Shown here piece after piece: positions 46,635 through 55,477 of a stretch of 63,350 bases of DNA; position 1 is the first letter of the stretch; each line of letters opens with the position of its first letter. Source of the DNA: Deltaproteobacteria bacterium (GTDB lineage Bacteria > Desulfobacterota > Desulfuromonadia > Geobacterales > Pseudopelobacteraceae); assembly GCA_021780495.1 (NCBI GenBank), contig JAJXYO010000054.1:31114-94463 (forward strand), read 5' to 3'. Made by a program: the position numbers and the translations under genes. Under the pieces are notes generated by a model. It was given only the letters and a program-made list of their open reading frames with translations. It was not told where the DNA came from and did not search any database.

Positions 46635-47039
46635 ATGAAAAAAGTTGTCATCGCCCTGCTTTCCGCCCTGCTCCTGCCGAGTGCCTGTTTTGCCGCCGAC
46701 ACCATGCGTGCTGGTTACTGGGAAGTGATCACCACCATGGAGATGCCCGGCATGCCCATGAAGATGCCGCCGACCAAGATAAAGCACTGTTACTCCAAGG
46801 AAGATGTCAAGGATCAAAAGAGAACGATCACGACCGACAAGAATTGCACCGTTACCGACCTGAAACAGTCCGGCAACAAGGTCAGCTGGAAGATGAAGTG
46901 CAGCGGTAAACGTGCCGGTGTTTTCAGCGGCGAGACGGTCTACCATGGCGATAGCTATGATTCAACCATGAAGATGAGCACGCAGGGGCAGGCCATGGAT
47001 ATGAAGGTCAAGGCCAAGCGCTTAGGGGATTGTCCGTAG
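46635..47039 (+). CDS. Secreted DUF3617 protein
   Basis: 134 residues with a signal peptide (about 1-21). RAGYWEVITTMEMPGMPMKMPP and four paired Cys (HCYSKEDV, NCTVTD, MKCSG, GDCP) are characteristic of the DUF3617 family. Function unknown. AGGAG precedes the ATG. Confidence 0.85.
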   Translation: MKKVVIALLSALLLPSACFAADTMRAGYWEVITTMEMPGMPMKMPPTKIKHCYSKEDVKDQKRTITTDKNCTVTDLKQSGNKVSWKMKCSGKRAGVFSGETVYHGDSYDSTMKMSTQGQAMDMKVKAKRLGDCP

Positions 47040-47050
47040 CCTGCCGGTCT

Positions 47051-47093
47051 GTTGGAGATCATTGCTGCACCTCGTGCAGCAATGATCTCCAAC
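47051..47093. repeat. Perfect 20-bp inverted repeat with 3-nt loop
   Basis: Arms 47051-47070 and 47074-47093 are exact complements round CTC. It lies between the convergent DUF3617 and TusA-like genes. There is no flanking T-run, so it is not a standard terminator, though it would form a very stable RNA hairpin. Confidence 0.85.
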
Positions 47094-47165
47094 GCAGGCG
47101 GCCTGTTGATCAAAGCGGCTGGGGGATTAATACTCCCGCAGCACCACACGGCACGGCAGGAACGT

Positions 47166-47387
47166 TTAGAACTGGATCTGTACCTTCTTGGCCGTCCCCT
47201 CTTCCCTGACCCACAACAGCGTCTTCCTGGCGCGCGAGCACCAATCGCGAACATCCTTTTCAAAGGTAGGGCAGTCGGCGGTGACTTCAAGAACATCACC
47301 CGGTTTCATCTTGATGGACATGACGGTAATTTTGAGTGTCGGTTGCGGGCATTTGAGCCCTCGCGCATCAAGTACTGAAACAGCCAT
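47166..47387 (-). CDS. TusA-like sulfur carrier protein
   Basis: 73 residues from the ATG at 47387 preceded by AGGAGG. DARGLKCPQPTLKI holds the Cys-Pro-x-Pro signature of the TusA/SirA family; a second Cys pair (ADCPTFEKDVRDWCSR) is also typical. It probably carries persulfide sulfur to an acceptor. The Cys desulfurase at 52412 is a possible but distant donor. Confidence 0.85.
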   Translation of the reverse strand: MAVSVLDARGLKCPQPTLKITVMSIKMKPGDVLEVTADCPTFEKDVRDWCSRARKTLLWVREEGTAKKVQIQF

Positions 47388-47606
47388 GATATAACTCCTC
47401 CTGTGGTGCGGGTAGTGTGTGTGGGACCGTTCACCGCATGCATCCGGAACACTATGACGTAGTGACGACGGTACGGCATATAAAATCATATTCTCGTTCA
47501 CAGTGCAATGCATTGCTACACATCGATATCAGTTCGCACCTCGACCTACCGTAGCAACAGGCACTCCGCACCATGCCGAAGATGGACTGGGCACGTTGAT
47601 AGGTGC

Positions 47607-47634
47607 TTGCGGTTTTGGAATTCATGCTTATAAT
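47607..47634 (+). promoter_or_regulatory. Candidate promoter of 47673-48017
   Basis: TTGCGG (47607-47612), 16-bp spacer, TATAAT (47629-47634), a perfect -10. Start near 47641, about 32 nt before the ATG. Confidence 0.55.
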
Positions 47635-47672
47635 CATCGGATTATCAAACTGCACCTTCAGGAAGGATATAT

Positions 47673-48017
47673 ATGCGATCTGTTTCAGCAGGAATGATTG
47701 TCCCGCTGGTGTTTTCCGCCACCCTGGCCCTCGGGGCCGATGTCGCCAGTGATTCGGCAGACGCCACAGCCGCCTCAGCGCTGGAGCTGCTGGAAACACT
47801 GGCCGGACAAGACAGCCCAAGCACGGATAGCGCCACTGAACCGCCGACATCCGCCGCCGCGGAACCGGACGCACAGCCTGACGACCAGGCAACACCCGCA
47901 ATCCTGTCCGCTCCTCCGGCAGAGCCGGCCTCCGAACGTCCCGCCACAGAGCTGTCGGCGCCTGCGCCGGACGGGGTGGACGCGCCAGACGATCAACCGG
48001 AAGACGACACGCCGTAA
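47673..48017 (+). CDS. Small secreted Ala/Pro/Asp-rich protein
   Basis: 114 residues: signal peptide (about 1-21), then a low-complexity acidic segment rich in Ala, Pro, Asp, Glu and Ser with no Cys and almost no aromatic residues; probably disordered. Good AGGAAGG and promoter support expression. No family recognised. Confidence 0.55.
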   Translation: MRSVSAGMIVPLVFSATLALGADVASDSADATAASALELLETLAGQDSPSTDSATEPPTSAAAEPDAQPDDQATPAILSAPPAEPASERPATELSAPAPDGVDAPDDQPEDDTP

Positions 48018-48086
48018 CTGGCGCTGGATGTAGCAGAACTGGCGGACATCCCCCGCCTTTTTCATGTGCAACACGGAGAGGCTTAC

Positions 48087-48431
48087 ATGCTGCCTGTACT
48101 ACGCAACATCCTGACCGGCCTGCCCTCTGCCCAGACAGCCGAGGTATTTGAAACCCTGGTCGAGTCGCACGCGGTTCGCATCGAGCGGATCGTGTCCCAC
48201 GGCCAGACCACCCCCGTGGGGCAATGGTACGAGCAGGAGCGGGCCGAGTGGGTGCTGGTACTGGCGGGCGCCGCGGAGCTGCTGTTCGATGACGGGCAGC
48301 CCCCCCGGAGACTGGCAACAGGCGATTATGCCCTGATCCCCGCCGCTTGCCGGCACCGGGTGGCCTGGACCGATCCGGAGCGCACAACGGTCTGGCTGGC
48401 GATCCATTTCACAGCGGACCAGACACCATGA
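48087..48431 (+). CDS. Cupin-fold protein
   Basis: 114 residues from the ATG at 48087 with GGAGAGG upstream. Single cupin barrel: GQWYEQERAEWVLVLAGAAELLFDDG and GDYALIPAACRHRVAWTDP, with Glu and His as possible metal ligands. Function unknown. Its stop overlaps the next start (ATGA). Confidence 0.8.
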   Translation: MLPVLRNILTGLPSAQTAEVFETLVESHAVRIERIVSHGQTTPVGQWYEQERAEWVLVLAGAAELLFDDGQPPRRLATGDYALIPAACRHRVAWTDPERTTVWLAIHFTADQTP

Positions 48432-49042
48432 GAGCGGCCCTGTTGCCGGCGATTGCCGGTTCCGGCCACTGGATCTTTGACCTGGACGGGACACTGACGG
48501 TGGCGGTTCATGACTTTGCCGCCATCCGGCGTGAGCTCGCCATCCCGGACGGCAGCGACATTCTTGAGCATTTGACGGCGCTCCCCCGGCATCGCTCGCA
48601 GCCGCTGCACGACCGGCTGCAGGAAATAGAACGGCAACTGGCGGCTCTGACACAGGCGGCAACAGGCGCCCGCCAGCTACTGGAACTGCTGCGGGAGCGG
48701 GGGGTGCAACGGGGAATCCTGACACGCAACACCCGTGCAAACGCACTCCACACCCTGGAACTGGCCGGTCTGGGCGGTTTTTTCGACCCCAGCCACGTTG
48801 TGGGGCGGGACGAAGCCAGGCCCAAGCCTGATCCGGACGGCCTCCATCAGCTGGCCCGGCTCTGGGAAACCGGCCCCGAGACAATGGTCATGGTCGGCGA
48901 TTACCACTATGACCTCCTGGCAGGGCGCTTGGCCGGGGCGCTGACGGTGCATGTCGATATAACCCGCAGTTTCCGCTGGCCGGATCTGGCGGATATCAGT
49001 GTGACCACATTGGAGGAACTGATCGTATGGATACAACCATGA
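48428..49042 (+). CDS. HAD-superfamily hydrolase
   Basis: 204 residues from the ATG at 48428. HAD motifs: FDLDGTLTV (nucleophile Asp), LTRNTRANA (Thr), RPKPDPDG (Lys) and MVGDYHYDLLAG (Asp). Phosphoglycolate-phosphatase-like subclass with a helical cap. Substrate not evident. Confidence 0.87.
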   Translation: MRAALLPAIAGSGHWIFDLDGTLTVAVHDFAAIRRELAIPDGSDILEHLTALPRHRSQPLHDRLQEIERQLAALTQAATGARQLLELLRERGVQRGILTRNTRANALHTLELAGLGGFFDPSHVVGRDEARPKPDPDGLHQLARLWETGPETMVMVGDYHYDLLAGRLAGALTVHVDITRSFRWPDLADISVTTLEELIVWIQP

Positions 49043-49073
49043 GCCAACCTGTCACCATCGGCAGTACGGCAGC

Positions 49074-49985
49074 TTGAACGAGAGCGTACGCCCTTCACAG
49101 GGCAGAATATACTTTTACCTGATCCTGACCACCCTCTTCTGGGGCGGCAGCTTCCTCTTCACCAAGATCGGCCTGCGCGAGATCCCGCCCGCCCTGTTCG
49201 TCTTCAGCCGTTTCACCCTGGCAACACTGATCATGATGCTGGTCTTCGCCCGGCGGCTGACCGCACTCAACCGCAGCATAGTGCGGCGCGGCGTCACCGT
49301 CGGCCTGGCCCTGGGACTGACCAACATCTGTTTTGTCTTTGGCATCCAGGGCACCAGCATCTCGCGGGCCGGGGTATTGAACAACCTGTTCATCCTCTTC
49401 ATCCCGCTCATCACCAAACTGGTCTGGCGGGATCGCATCGGACGGACCAATCTGGGCGGCATCGCCCTGGCAGCACTGGGTATCTGGCTGCTGGCCACCA
49501 GCGGTGGGGTGGGCTTCAATCGCGGCGACCTGGTTTCAACGATCTGCGCCCTGTTCATCGCCGGCCATATCATCGCCGTCTCCAAGGTCATCAAGGACGA
49601 CGACGTCTACCTGATTTCCATGGTGCAGTTCGGTACGGTTGCCGCCATCGCCGGCATGGCCACCCTGGCGGCACCACTGGCGCCCTTCACGGTCTCGCCG
49701 AGCGGCGTGCTGACCGTGGTGTACTGTGCCATCTTTCCCACGGTGATCTGCTTCACCCTGCAGAACACCTTCCAGCGCTATGTCACCCCCACCCGGGCCG
49801 GATTGATCTACACCCTGGATCCGGTCTGGAGCCTGCTGGCCGGCCTGTTCATCCTGGGAGAGCACCTGAAACCCCTCGAATGGCTGGGCTGCGGGCTGAT
49901 TTTTCTGGCGGCGGTCCTGCCGCTGTCGATTCGCTATCTGTATGAACGGCGCCTGCTGCATCAGTACCTGCCGGAGCATCCATGA
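49074..49985 (+). CDS. EamA/DMT-family transporter
   Basis: 303 residues with ten predicted membrane helices in two EamA repeats (about 12-140 and 155-290): FWGGSFLFTKIGLREIPPALFVFSR and the PVWSLLAGLFILGEHLKPLEW C-terminal signature. The start is TTG at 49074. Probably exports a small metabolite; substrate unknown. Confidence 0.87.
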   Translation: MNESVRPSQGRIYFYLILTTLFWGGSFLFTKIGLREIPPALFVFSRFTLATLIMMLVFARRLTALNRSIVRRGVTVGLALGLTNICFVFGIQGTSISRAGVLNNLFILFIPLITKLVWRDRIGRTNLGGIALAALGIWLLATSGGVGFNRGDLVSTICALFIAGHIIAVSKVIKDDDVYLISMVQFGTVAAIAGMATLAAPLAPFTVSPSGVLTVVYCAIFPTVICFTLQNTFQRYVTPTRAGLIYTLDPVWSLLAGLFILGEHLKPLEWLGCGLIFLAAVLPLSIRYLYERRLLHQYLPEHP

Positions 49986-50027
49986 AGAATCAGCGCGACC
50001 AGCAGAGCATCGCGCAGGCGGTCGAAC

Positions 50028-50945
50028 ATGCCTAAAGAGCTGACCCACTGGCACCTGGCCGGGCGTGTTGCCGACGGGCTGCCCCCCGGCAGCCGGCTGC
50101 GGGACATCATCCAGACCCACCGGCCGGCCTACCTGGGAGGGGCGGTCCTGCCCGATACGCTGCTGCACCTGTTCCGCGGCCCCCACGCCGCAACGGCCCT
50201 GGATCTGGCACACGCGTTCCATGATACGGCCGGCAACAGCTATGCCCCGCTGATCCAGGCCGAGGGGCGTTTTTCCGAAGGCCTGCCCCCTCCCCTGCTG
50301 GCCTGCCTGCTGGGCGTTATCAGCCACATCGAGGCCGATATCGTCTTTCACCCCTTTGTCTATGCACTGACCGGCGCGGCCGGCATCGGACGGCATTACC
50401 AGATCGAGACCGCCATCGACTGCGATCTGCAGCGCACCAGCCGGCCGCCTGCGCTGCGGCACCTGACCGAGCTGGTGTCGGCTTCCACGCAGGAGACCTT
50501 CATCAGCGCCTGCGCACTGCTCTTCGACCCCCATGGCAGACTGCCACGCTCAGCCCTGCAGCAGGCCCTGGAACTGCACTGCCGCTTGCAGTCCCTGTAT
50601 GACCGCACCTTCTGGAAGCTTGCCGTCAGAGTGCTGGGCGGGATCGCGGGTTCCCCGTTCAAGGAACAGCGCCAGCTGTTCTACCCGTTATTGCGGCGAG
50701 CGGCTATCGGCTGTATCGAACCCAGCACCCAGGGCTGGCAACATCCGGTCACCGGAAGAGTGCAGCGCAGCACGCTGAAAGAGTTGACCGATGAGGCGGT
50801 ACGACGTACCATGGCACTGTTTAGCCTCATTGAAGCCCAGGGCTCGCTGACAATGGCCCTCGGCAACAGGCCCGGCGAGAATCTGCTGACCGGCCTGCAT
50901 GGTGTCCGCCAAAACGAGATGACCAATGGGATCTCACGCGAATAA
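50028..50945 (+). CDS. Zinc-dependent phospholipase C family protein
   Basis: 305 residues. PKELTHWHLAGRVADGLP, LGGAVLPDTLLHL, AHAFHDTAG and LGVISHIEADIVFHPFVYALTG give the His/Asp ligand pattern of the zinc-dependent PLC family (PF00882). No signal peptide is seen. Activity unproven. Confidence 0.82.
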   Translation: MPKELTHWHLAGRVADGLPPGSRLRDIIQTHRPAYLGGAVLPDTLLHLFRGPHAATALDLAHAFHDTAGNSYAPLIQAEGRFSEGLPPPLLACLLGVISHIEADIVFHPFVYALTGAAGIGRHYQIETAIDCDLQRTSRPPALRHLTELVSASTQETFISACALLFDPHGRLPRSALQQALELHCRLQSLYDRTFWKLAVRVLGGIAGSPFKEQRQLFYPLLRRAAIGCIEPSTQGWQHPVTGRVQRSTLKELTDEAVRRTMALFSLIEAQGSLTMALGNRPGENLLTGLHGVRQNEMTNGISRE

Positions 50946-50957
50946 AAGGGGACAAGG

Positions 50958-51410
50958 ATGGATCCGCAAACAGCCGCCACTGCGCACAAGGAGTTCGATC
51001 AGGCACAACGGGAACTTGACCGCAACAACGTCCTGGCGGCGCTCGCCTGCCTGGAACGGGCCCTCAGCATCTGGGATGATCCGCTCTGGCATTCCCGTTT
51101 CGGGTTCTGCATCGCCAAGGAGCGCGGCCAGATCACCCGGGCGATCGAACTGTGCCGCACAGCGATTCAACATGACCCCGGCAACCCTCTCCACTACCTG
51201 TATCTCGGCAAAGTGTATCTAGTGGTCGGAAATACGTATGACGCTCTTCTGACCTTGCGGGAAGGCTTGACACACGGGCATCATCCGGAGCTGCAACAAT
51301 TACTGGATTCGATCGGGACCAGAAAGGCGCCGGTCTTATCGTTTCTATCCCGCGACAACCTGCTGAACAAATATCTCGGCATCATCTTCAAGCGCCTGGG
51401 CTTGAGATAA
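50958..51410 (+). CDS. Small TPR protein
   Basis: 150 residues. Two or three TPR-like helical repeats (about 15-110, including NPLHYLYLGKVYLVVGNTYDAL) and a C-terminus like that of short TPR proteins found next to the PLC family. Starts 12 bp after the preceding stop. AAGGGGACAAGG precedes the ATG. Confidence 0.75.
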   Translation: MDPQTAATAHKEFDQAQRELDRNNVLAALACLERALSIWDDPLWHSRFGFCIAKERGQITRAIELCRTAIQHDPGNPLHYLYLGKVYLVVGNTYDALLTLREGLTHGHHPELQQLLDSIGTRKAPVLSFLSRDNLLNKYLGIIFKRLGLR

Positions 51411-51462
51411 GCACCCATTCTACTGCAAAGGCCGTCGATCGGACAGCGCTGGAGAAACCCCG

Positions 51463-52161
51463 TTGGCTACAGCACCCATCATAGACAAGATCAAAAAACT
51501 GCTGGCCCTGGCCAATTCGAGCAACGAACATGAAGCCGCACTGGCCGCCAGTCATGCCCAGCGCCTGTTGTCAGAGCACAACCTTGCCATGGCAGACATC
51601 GATGCGGCCCAGCAACCGGATAAGGCCGACACCGTGGACACCACCGTAGCCAGGTCCCTGCCGAAATGGCTGCGGCAGCTCAGCGCCGGCGTCAGCAGCG
51701 CCTTCGACTGTCAGGCGCTCCACCACCCCGCCACCGGGAAATTGACCTTCATCGGCGTCGGGGCCGATCCGCAGGTCGCCGCCTTCACCTTTACCTACCT
51801 GGACCGGACCGTCAGGAAGCTGTGCAGCGGCTACATGAAGCAGCAGGTCAGCAGAACCATTACCAACCGCCATCGTGAACTGATGCGTCAGTCCTACTAC
51901 CTGGGGGCGGTTTCCACCATCACCGCCCGCCTGAGAGAGCAGCAGCTGCGCACACCGGTCACCACCGGCGCGCTGGTGCCGCTCAAGGAAACACTGATCA
52001 GGCAGTCCATGAACGAGATCGGCAACATCCGAACGATCCACAGCCGCAGAAGTTTCATACATGCCGATGCATATGTAACCGGACAAAACGACGGCCGACA
52101 GGTGGGTATTCATCAGGGTGTCGAGCAGGCCCGTTCGCCGCGAACCGGGCTGATCACATAA
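51463..52161 (+). CDS. DUF2786 domain protein
   Basis: 232 residues from a TTG with GGAG upstream. IDKIKKLLALANSSNEHEA and AQRLLSEHNLAMADI are the DUF2786 signature (about 5-48), followed by a zincin-like middle region. The family is common in phages and hosts; function unknown. It is the last gene before tRNA-Ser. Confidence 0.85.
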   Translation: MATAPIIDKIKKLLALANSSNEHEAALAASHAQRLLSEHNLAMADIDAAQQPDKADTVDTTVARSLPKWLRQLSAGVSSAFDCQALHHPATGKLTFIGVGADPQVAAFTFTYLDRTVRKLCSGYMKQQVSRTITNRHRELMRQSYYLGAVSTITARLREQQLRTPVTTGALVPLKETLIRQSMNEIGNIRTIHSRRSFIHADAYVTGQNDGRQVGIHQGVEQARSPRTGLIT

Positions 52162-52244
52162 TTGTGCGGCAGTGAGTAAAGAGCGGTCTTGAATTTATCG
52201 CCGGAATGAGGTATAAAGCGTTTCCGTTTCAAAGCGGATCCAGT

Positions 52245-52332
52245 GGAGAGGTGTCCGAGTGGTCGATGGTGCCTGACTCGAAATCAGGTGTACGGCAACG
52301 TACCTAGGGTTCGAATCCCTACCTCTCCGCCA
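52245..52332 (+). tRNA. tRNA-Ser (anticodon CGA)
   Basis: 88 nt including an encoded CCA. Acceptor GGAGAGG/CCTCTCC, anticodon loop CTCGAAA between CCTGA and TCAGG, a long variable arm (GTACGGCAACGTAC), T loop GGTTCGAATCC, discriminator G. The 3' half is a typical integration target, and the probable defence island begins immediately downstream. Confidence 0.97.
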
Positions 52333-52340
52333 CAAAAATT

Positions 52341-52374
52341 AAAGGGTTACAGCAGAAATGCTGTAACCCTTTTT
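52341..52374. terminator. Bidirectional terminator after tRNA-Ser
   Basis: AAAGGGTTACAGCA (52341-52354) pairs with TGCTGTAACCCTTT (52359-52372) round GAAA, with T runs on both sides. It ends the tRNA transcript and the minus-strand island operon. Confidence 0.9.
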
Positions 52375-52411
52375 GTTTGAAACCTGAAAAGCATGGTAGA
52401 GACAGCGATTG

Positions 52412-53569
52412 CTAGGCAGATATATTTTTGAATTGCCCAATACCATCAACCAAAACATCAGCAATCCCTGCCGCCTCTTCTGTTGACCGCCCCAGGCCCA
52501 GCCGGATCGTCTGAAAGGATTCATCATCACTAAGTCCAATGGCTTTCAGTACATGTGAAGGTGCGACCTTGACCGTCGAGCAGGCGGAACCCGCCGAGAA
52601 AGAGAGTTTGTTTTTCAGCAGATGGATCAATGCCTTTGCCTCGACGCCGGGAATGGTGAGGCTGAGGTTGTGGGCAAGACGGTTCTGTGGATGGCCGTTG
52701 AGTTTGATGTCAGGAAATGATTTCTGAAGTTGCTGGTAAATCAGGTTTACAGCCTCTCTCAAACGACAGTATTCGTCCTTCAATTCTCTGTTCGCCAACG
52801 AGAGCGCTTCCGCCATACCGACAATGCCCGGTACGTTCAGGGTGCCAGAGCGCATCCCCTTTTCATGGCCGCCGCCGAAAGAGATTGGACTAAGTTTGAT
52901 CAATGGAGAATAGGAACGGACAAAGAGGCCGCCGACGCCTTTCGGTCCGTAGAATTTGTGAGAGCTGAAGGAGAGCAGATCGATGTTCATGTCATAGACA
53001 TTGATCTTTTCATGTCCAACTGCCTGGGCCGCATCGGTATGAAAGAGGACCCCTTTCGACTTTGCCAGAGCGCCAATCTCTTTAATCGGTTGGATGGTGC
53101 CGATTTCGTTGTTTGCAAACATTACCGAGATCAGGATAGTTTCCTTCTTAATGGCCTTTTCCAAGGCTTCGAGATTAACGACACCCTCGCTGTCAACAGG
53201 AAGCAGCGTTATCTCCGCGCCTTCGTTTTGCATGTAATTCAGCGTATCCAGCACAGCAGGGTGCTCAATTGCAGATGAAATGATGTGGTTGCCCTTGTTC
53301 CTGAATTTTCGATACGCTCCAATCAAGGCCAGATTATTTGATTCGGTGGCACCACTGGTAAAGACGATCTCACTCTCTTTGCGGCAGCCAAGAACTTTGG
53401 CAATAGCTTGTCGTGCTTCATCAACCGCCTGTTTTGCCTTATTCCCATGCAGGTGATCGATGCTGGCGGCATTGCCGTAAACCTCGCAGAAGTACGGCAG
53501 CATTTCCTCCAACACTCGCCTGTCTACCGGCGTTGTGGCGTTATGATCGAGATAAATCGGCATTTCCAT
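52412..53569 (-). CDS. Cysteine desulfurase, DndA/IscS-like
   Basis: 385 residues from the ATG at 53569. PLP enzyme of the NifS/IscS class: IYLDHNATTPVD, SGATESNNLAL, SSHKFYGPKGVGGLF with the PLP Lys, and SAGSACSTVKVAPSHVL with the catalytic Cys. The N-terminus resembles DndA, which supplies sulfur for DNA phosphorothioation, but IscS/NifS is equally possible from sequence alone. No iscU, dndBCDE or sspBCD is in the window. It is the last gene of the island run, 15 bp after dinD. Confidence 0.85.
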   Translation of the reverse strand: MEMPIYLDHNATTPVDRRVLEEMLPYFCEVYGNAASIDHLHGNKAKQAVDEARQAIAKVLGCRKESEIVFTSGATESNNLALIGAYRKFRNKGNHIISSAIEHPAVLDTLNYMQNEGAEITLLPVDSEGVVNLEALEKAIKKETILISVMFANNEIGTIQPIKEIGALAKSKGVLFHTDAAQAVGHEKINVYDMNIDLLSFSSHKFYGPKGVGGLFVRSYSPLIKLSPISFGGGHEKGMRSGTLNVPGIVGMAEALSLANRELKDEYCRLREAVNLIYQQLQKSFPDIKLNGHPQNRLAHNLSLTIPGVEAKALIHLLKNKLSFSAGSACSTVKVAPSHVLKAIGLSDDESFQTIRLGLGRSTEEAAGIADVLVDGIGQFKNISA

Positions 53570-53596
53570 TGTTATATCCAATGCAGTAGTCGTTGA

Positions 53597-54439
53597 TCAG
53601 GAATCCAGCGCTTCCGGATTCTTCAAAGCTTTTTTATCCTCGGAGGAGAGGCGTCGCTCGACTTTTTTCACATCTTCAGCAGCAGGCAGGCTTTCGGGAC
53701 GAATACCTCGTTCGAGCAATGTCTTCCGGACGGCTTCGTTGTTGGTAACATGTTCGTTGGAGATGGCCTTCTCACAGGAGAGGCCGTGTTCTCGTGTGTT
53801 GAAGATGGTGATCTCTGTGGCGAAATCCTTGGCCTTCAAAATGATTGTCGGTGCAAAGTCAGCAAGAGGGCGGCTATCCGGTACTTTCCACTGGGCCTTC
53901 ATGGCTTGTGTTGACTTGCCAAACAGAGCATGGTCGCCCTTACTGCGAATGATTGCAAAATCCTGGTTGCCGCCAGTCTGTTCGTAAATCACCTGAGACA
54001 GTTCTTTTTCCGTTGTAGTAAGCTTTTTACGAGCGACGACCCGCTCAGCATCAAGCAAGCGCTGCTCGATCAGTTCAGCGCGACGGGTCTGAATGGCAAA
54101 GTAGGTCTGGGCAAAGGCGATCTCCTGTTTTCTGGGGTCGCCGTTCTGGGCAATCATGTAACAGGCATAACGAGTGAGCATAATATCTTCAACTTCACGT
54201 TGGCTGCCGGAACCCAGATCGACCATTTTGTTGACGTCAACAAAATGGTCCGAGATAGCATGGTCGGAAACTTCACACGCTGTTTTTGCCTTCGATATAA
54301 CTGCTGTGAAGTTCCGCCATTCCGAGTAACCCAAAAGATGCTGCAAATCACGGGCAAGCCAGAACTCAACGCCACCTTCCGTTTGTTGAGCATGTGATTC
54401 AAAGGCGTCGGTCAATGAGTGGATCATGTCAATTTTCAT
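53597..54439 (-). CDS. dinD: DNA damage-inducible protein D (DinD)
   Basis: 280 residues. EFWLARDLQHLLGYSEWRNF (BRO-N-like) and FNTREHGLSCEKAISNEHV...NNEAVRKTLLERGIRPESLP are DinD signatures. In Escherichia coli DinD inhibits RecA filaments. AGGGAG precedes the ATG. I see no clear LexA site upstream; the gene follows the HNH gene by 63 bp and is probably read from the island operon. Confidence 0.88.
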   Translation of the reverse strand: MKIDMIHSLTDAFESHAQQTEGGVEFWLARDLQHLLGYSEWRNFTAVISKAKTACEVSDHAISDHFVDVNKMVDLGSGSQREVEDIMLTRYACYMIAQNGDPRKQEIAFAQTYFAIQTRRAELIEQRLLDAERVVARKKLTTTEKELSQVIYEQTGGNQDFAIIRSKGDHALFGKSTQAMKAQWKVPDSRPLADFAPTIILKAKDFATEITIFNTREHGLSCEKAISNEHVTNNEAVRKTLLERGIRPESLPAAEDVKKVERRLSSEDKKALKNPEALDS

Positions 54440-54502
54440 GGATCAGACTCCCTACGATAAATTTTCAATCATCTTGGTTCGCTACTATTCCAGTTTACTT
54501 GA

Positions 54503-55477
54503 TCAATATTTCCGAAAGATTTTTTGCTGATGCCAATGGAGCGCGTCCGGTTCAGGCCACAATACCTGCTCGGCAGGCCCGATGATGGGGCGGCCGGTAA
54601 GGGTCTGCATATGGCTGGGGATGTTGTTGCTCGCGGATAATTGCTTTGAAACAAGCACATCGTAAGAGCCGGAAACAGTGATCAAGCCTTCATCGAACGT
54701 CCAATGACACAAGCGGCAGAGCGCCATACCGTTCTGGACGGTGTCATTATGCGTCAGGCTCCACGGAACGATATGGGCGGCGTCAACCACGGTATGGCAA
54801 TCCGGAGTCAGCATGCGGATGCCGCAGACGGCGCAGCGGTGATCATACATGCTGACAATGACCCGTCTGAAGGCCTGATCCCGAACCGCAGGGGCGTATT
54901 GCACTGTTTCAGAGTCTTCCTGTACCTGCTGATTGCGCGATTGCGCCAGCAACGTCTGACTGTACTGAAACGCTTCCCTGTTGATGATCCCCTGTTCGAC
55001 CAGAGCGGCGTGCAGTTCCGCTACGAAACAGGCTTCAATCAGGGTGGTTCGCAACAGATTGCGCGACTCTTCATGGCACAACAGGGAGTAAAGCTCGTCA
55101 TCCAGTTTCACTCCCAGAACGATTTCCTTCAACTGGGCAACGCCTCTGATCTGGCGGGTAGCGGCAAGGACCGCCTCCATGCCCGGTTTAGGAATGTGGT
55201 GCCAGAACTTGTCGGAATTGAGATGGTAAAAAGGAAGGATCATGTTTGAACGCTGGTCCGGGGGCATGACGCGGGACCAGTAGAGGGTGAAGAGTTCTCC
55301 CAGGTCGGGAGTGAATTCGATGAAGTTGGTTTTTATGATGCCTTGGGCGATGAGGTCGATAACGGCCAACAGTAGTAGTGGTTTATGCGGGGCGCGGAAT
55401 TTGGTTGCAGCTGTCCAGCGGGTGCGACTGGTGTCGGAGCGGAGGGTGGAGAAGGTTTTGAGGTATCGTTCGATCAT
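54503..55477 (-). CDS. HNH endonuclease with N-terminal SBD-like domain
   Basis: 324 residues. N-terminal part (about 28-150) APHKPLLLLAVIDLI...ELFTLYW...LPFYHLNSDKFWHHIP resembles the sulfur-binding domain of ScoMcrA-type enzymes, which recognise phosphorothioate-modified DNA. C-terminal HNH (about 212-268): CAVC (215-218), VVDAAHIVPW and CRLCHWTFDEGLI. If correct, this is a type IV-like nuclease cutting modified DNA. The SBD call rests on pattern memory and needs a profile search; the HNH call is firm. Its ATG overlaps the helicase stop (ATGA), so the two are coupled. Confidence 0.82.
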   Translation of the reverse strand: MIERYLKTFSTLRSDTSRTRWTAATKFRAPHKPLLLLAVIDLIAQGIIKTNFIEFTPDLGELFTLYWSRVMPPDQRSNMILPFYHLNSDKFWHHIPKPGMEAVLAATRQIRGVAQLKEIVLGVKLDDELYSLLCHEESRNLLRTTLIEACFVAELHAALVEQGIINREAFQYSQTLLAQSRNQQVQEDSETVQYAPAVRDQAFRRVIVSMYDHRCAVCGIRMLTPDCHTVVDAAHIVPWSLTHNDTVQNGMALCRLCHWTFDEGLITVSGSYDVLVSKQLSASNNIPSHMQTLTGRPIIGPAEQVLWPEPDALHWHQQKIFRKY

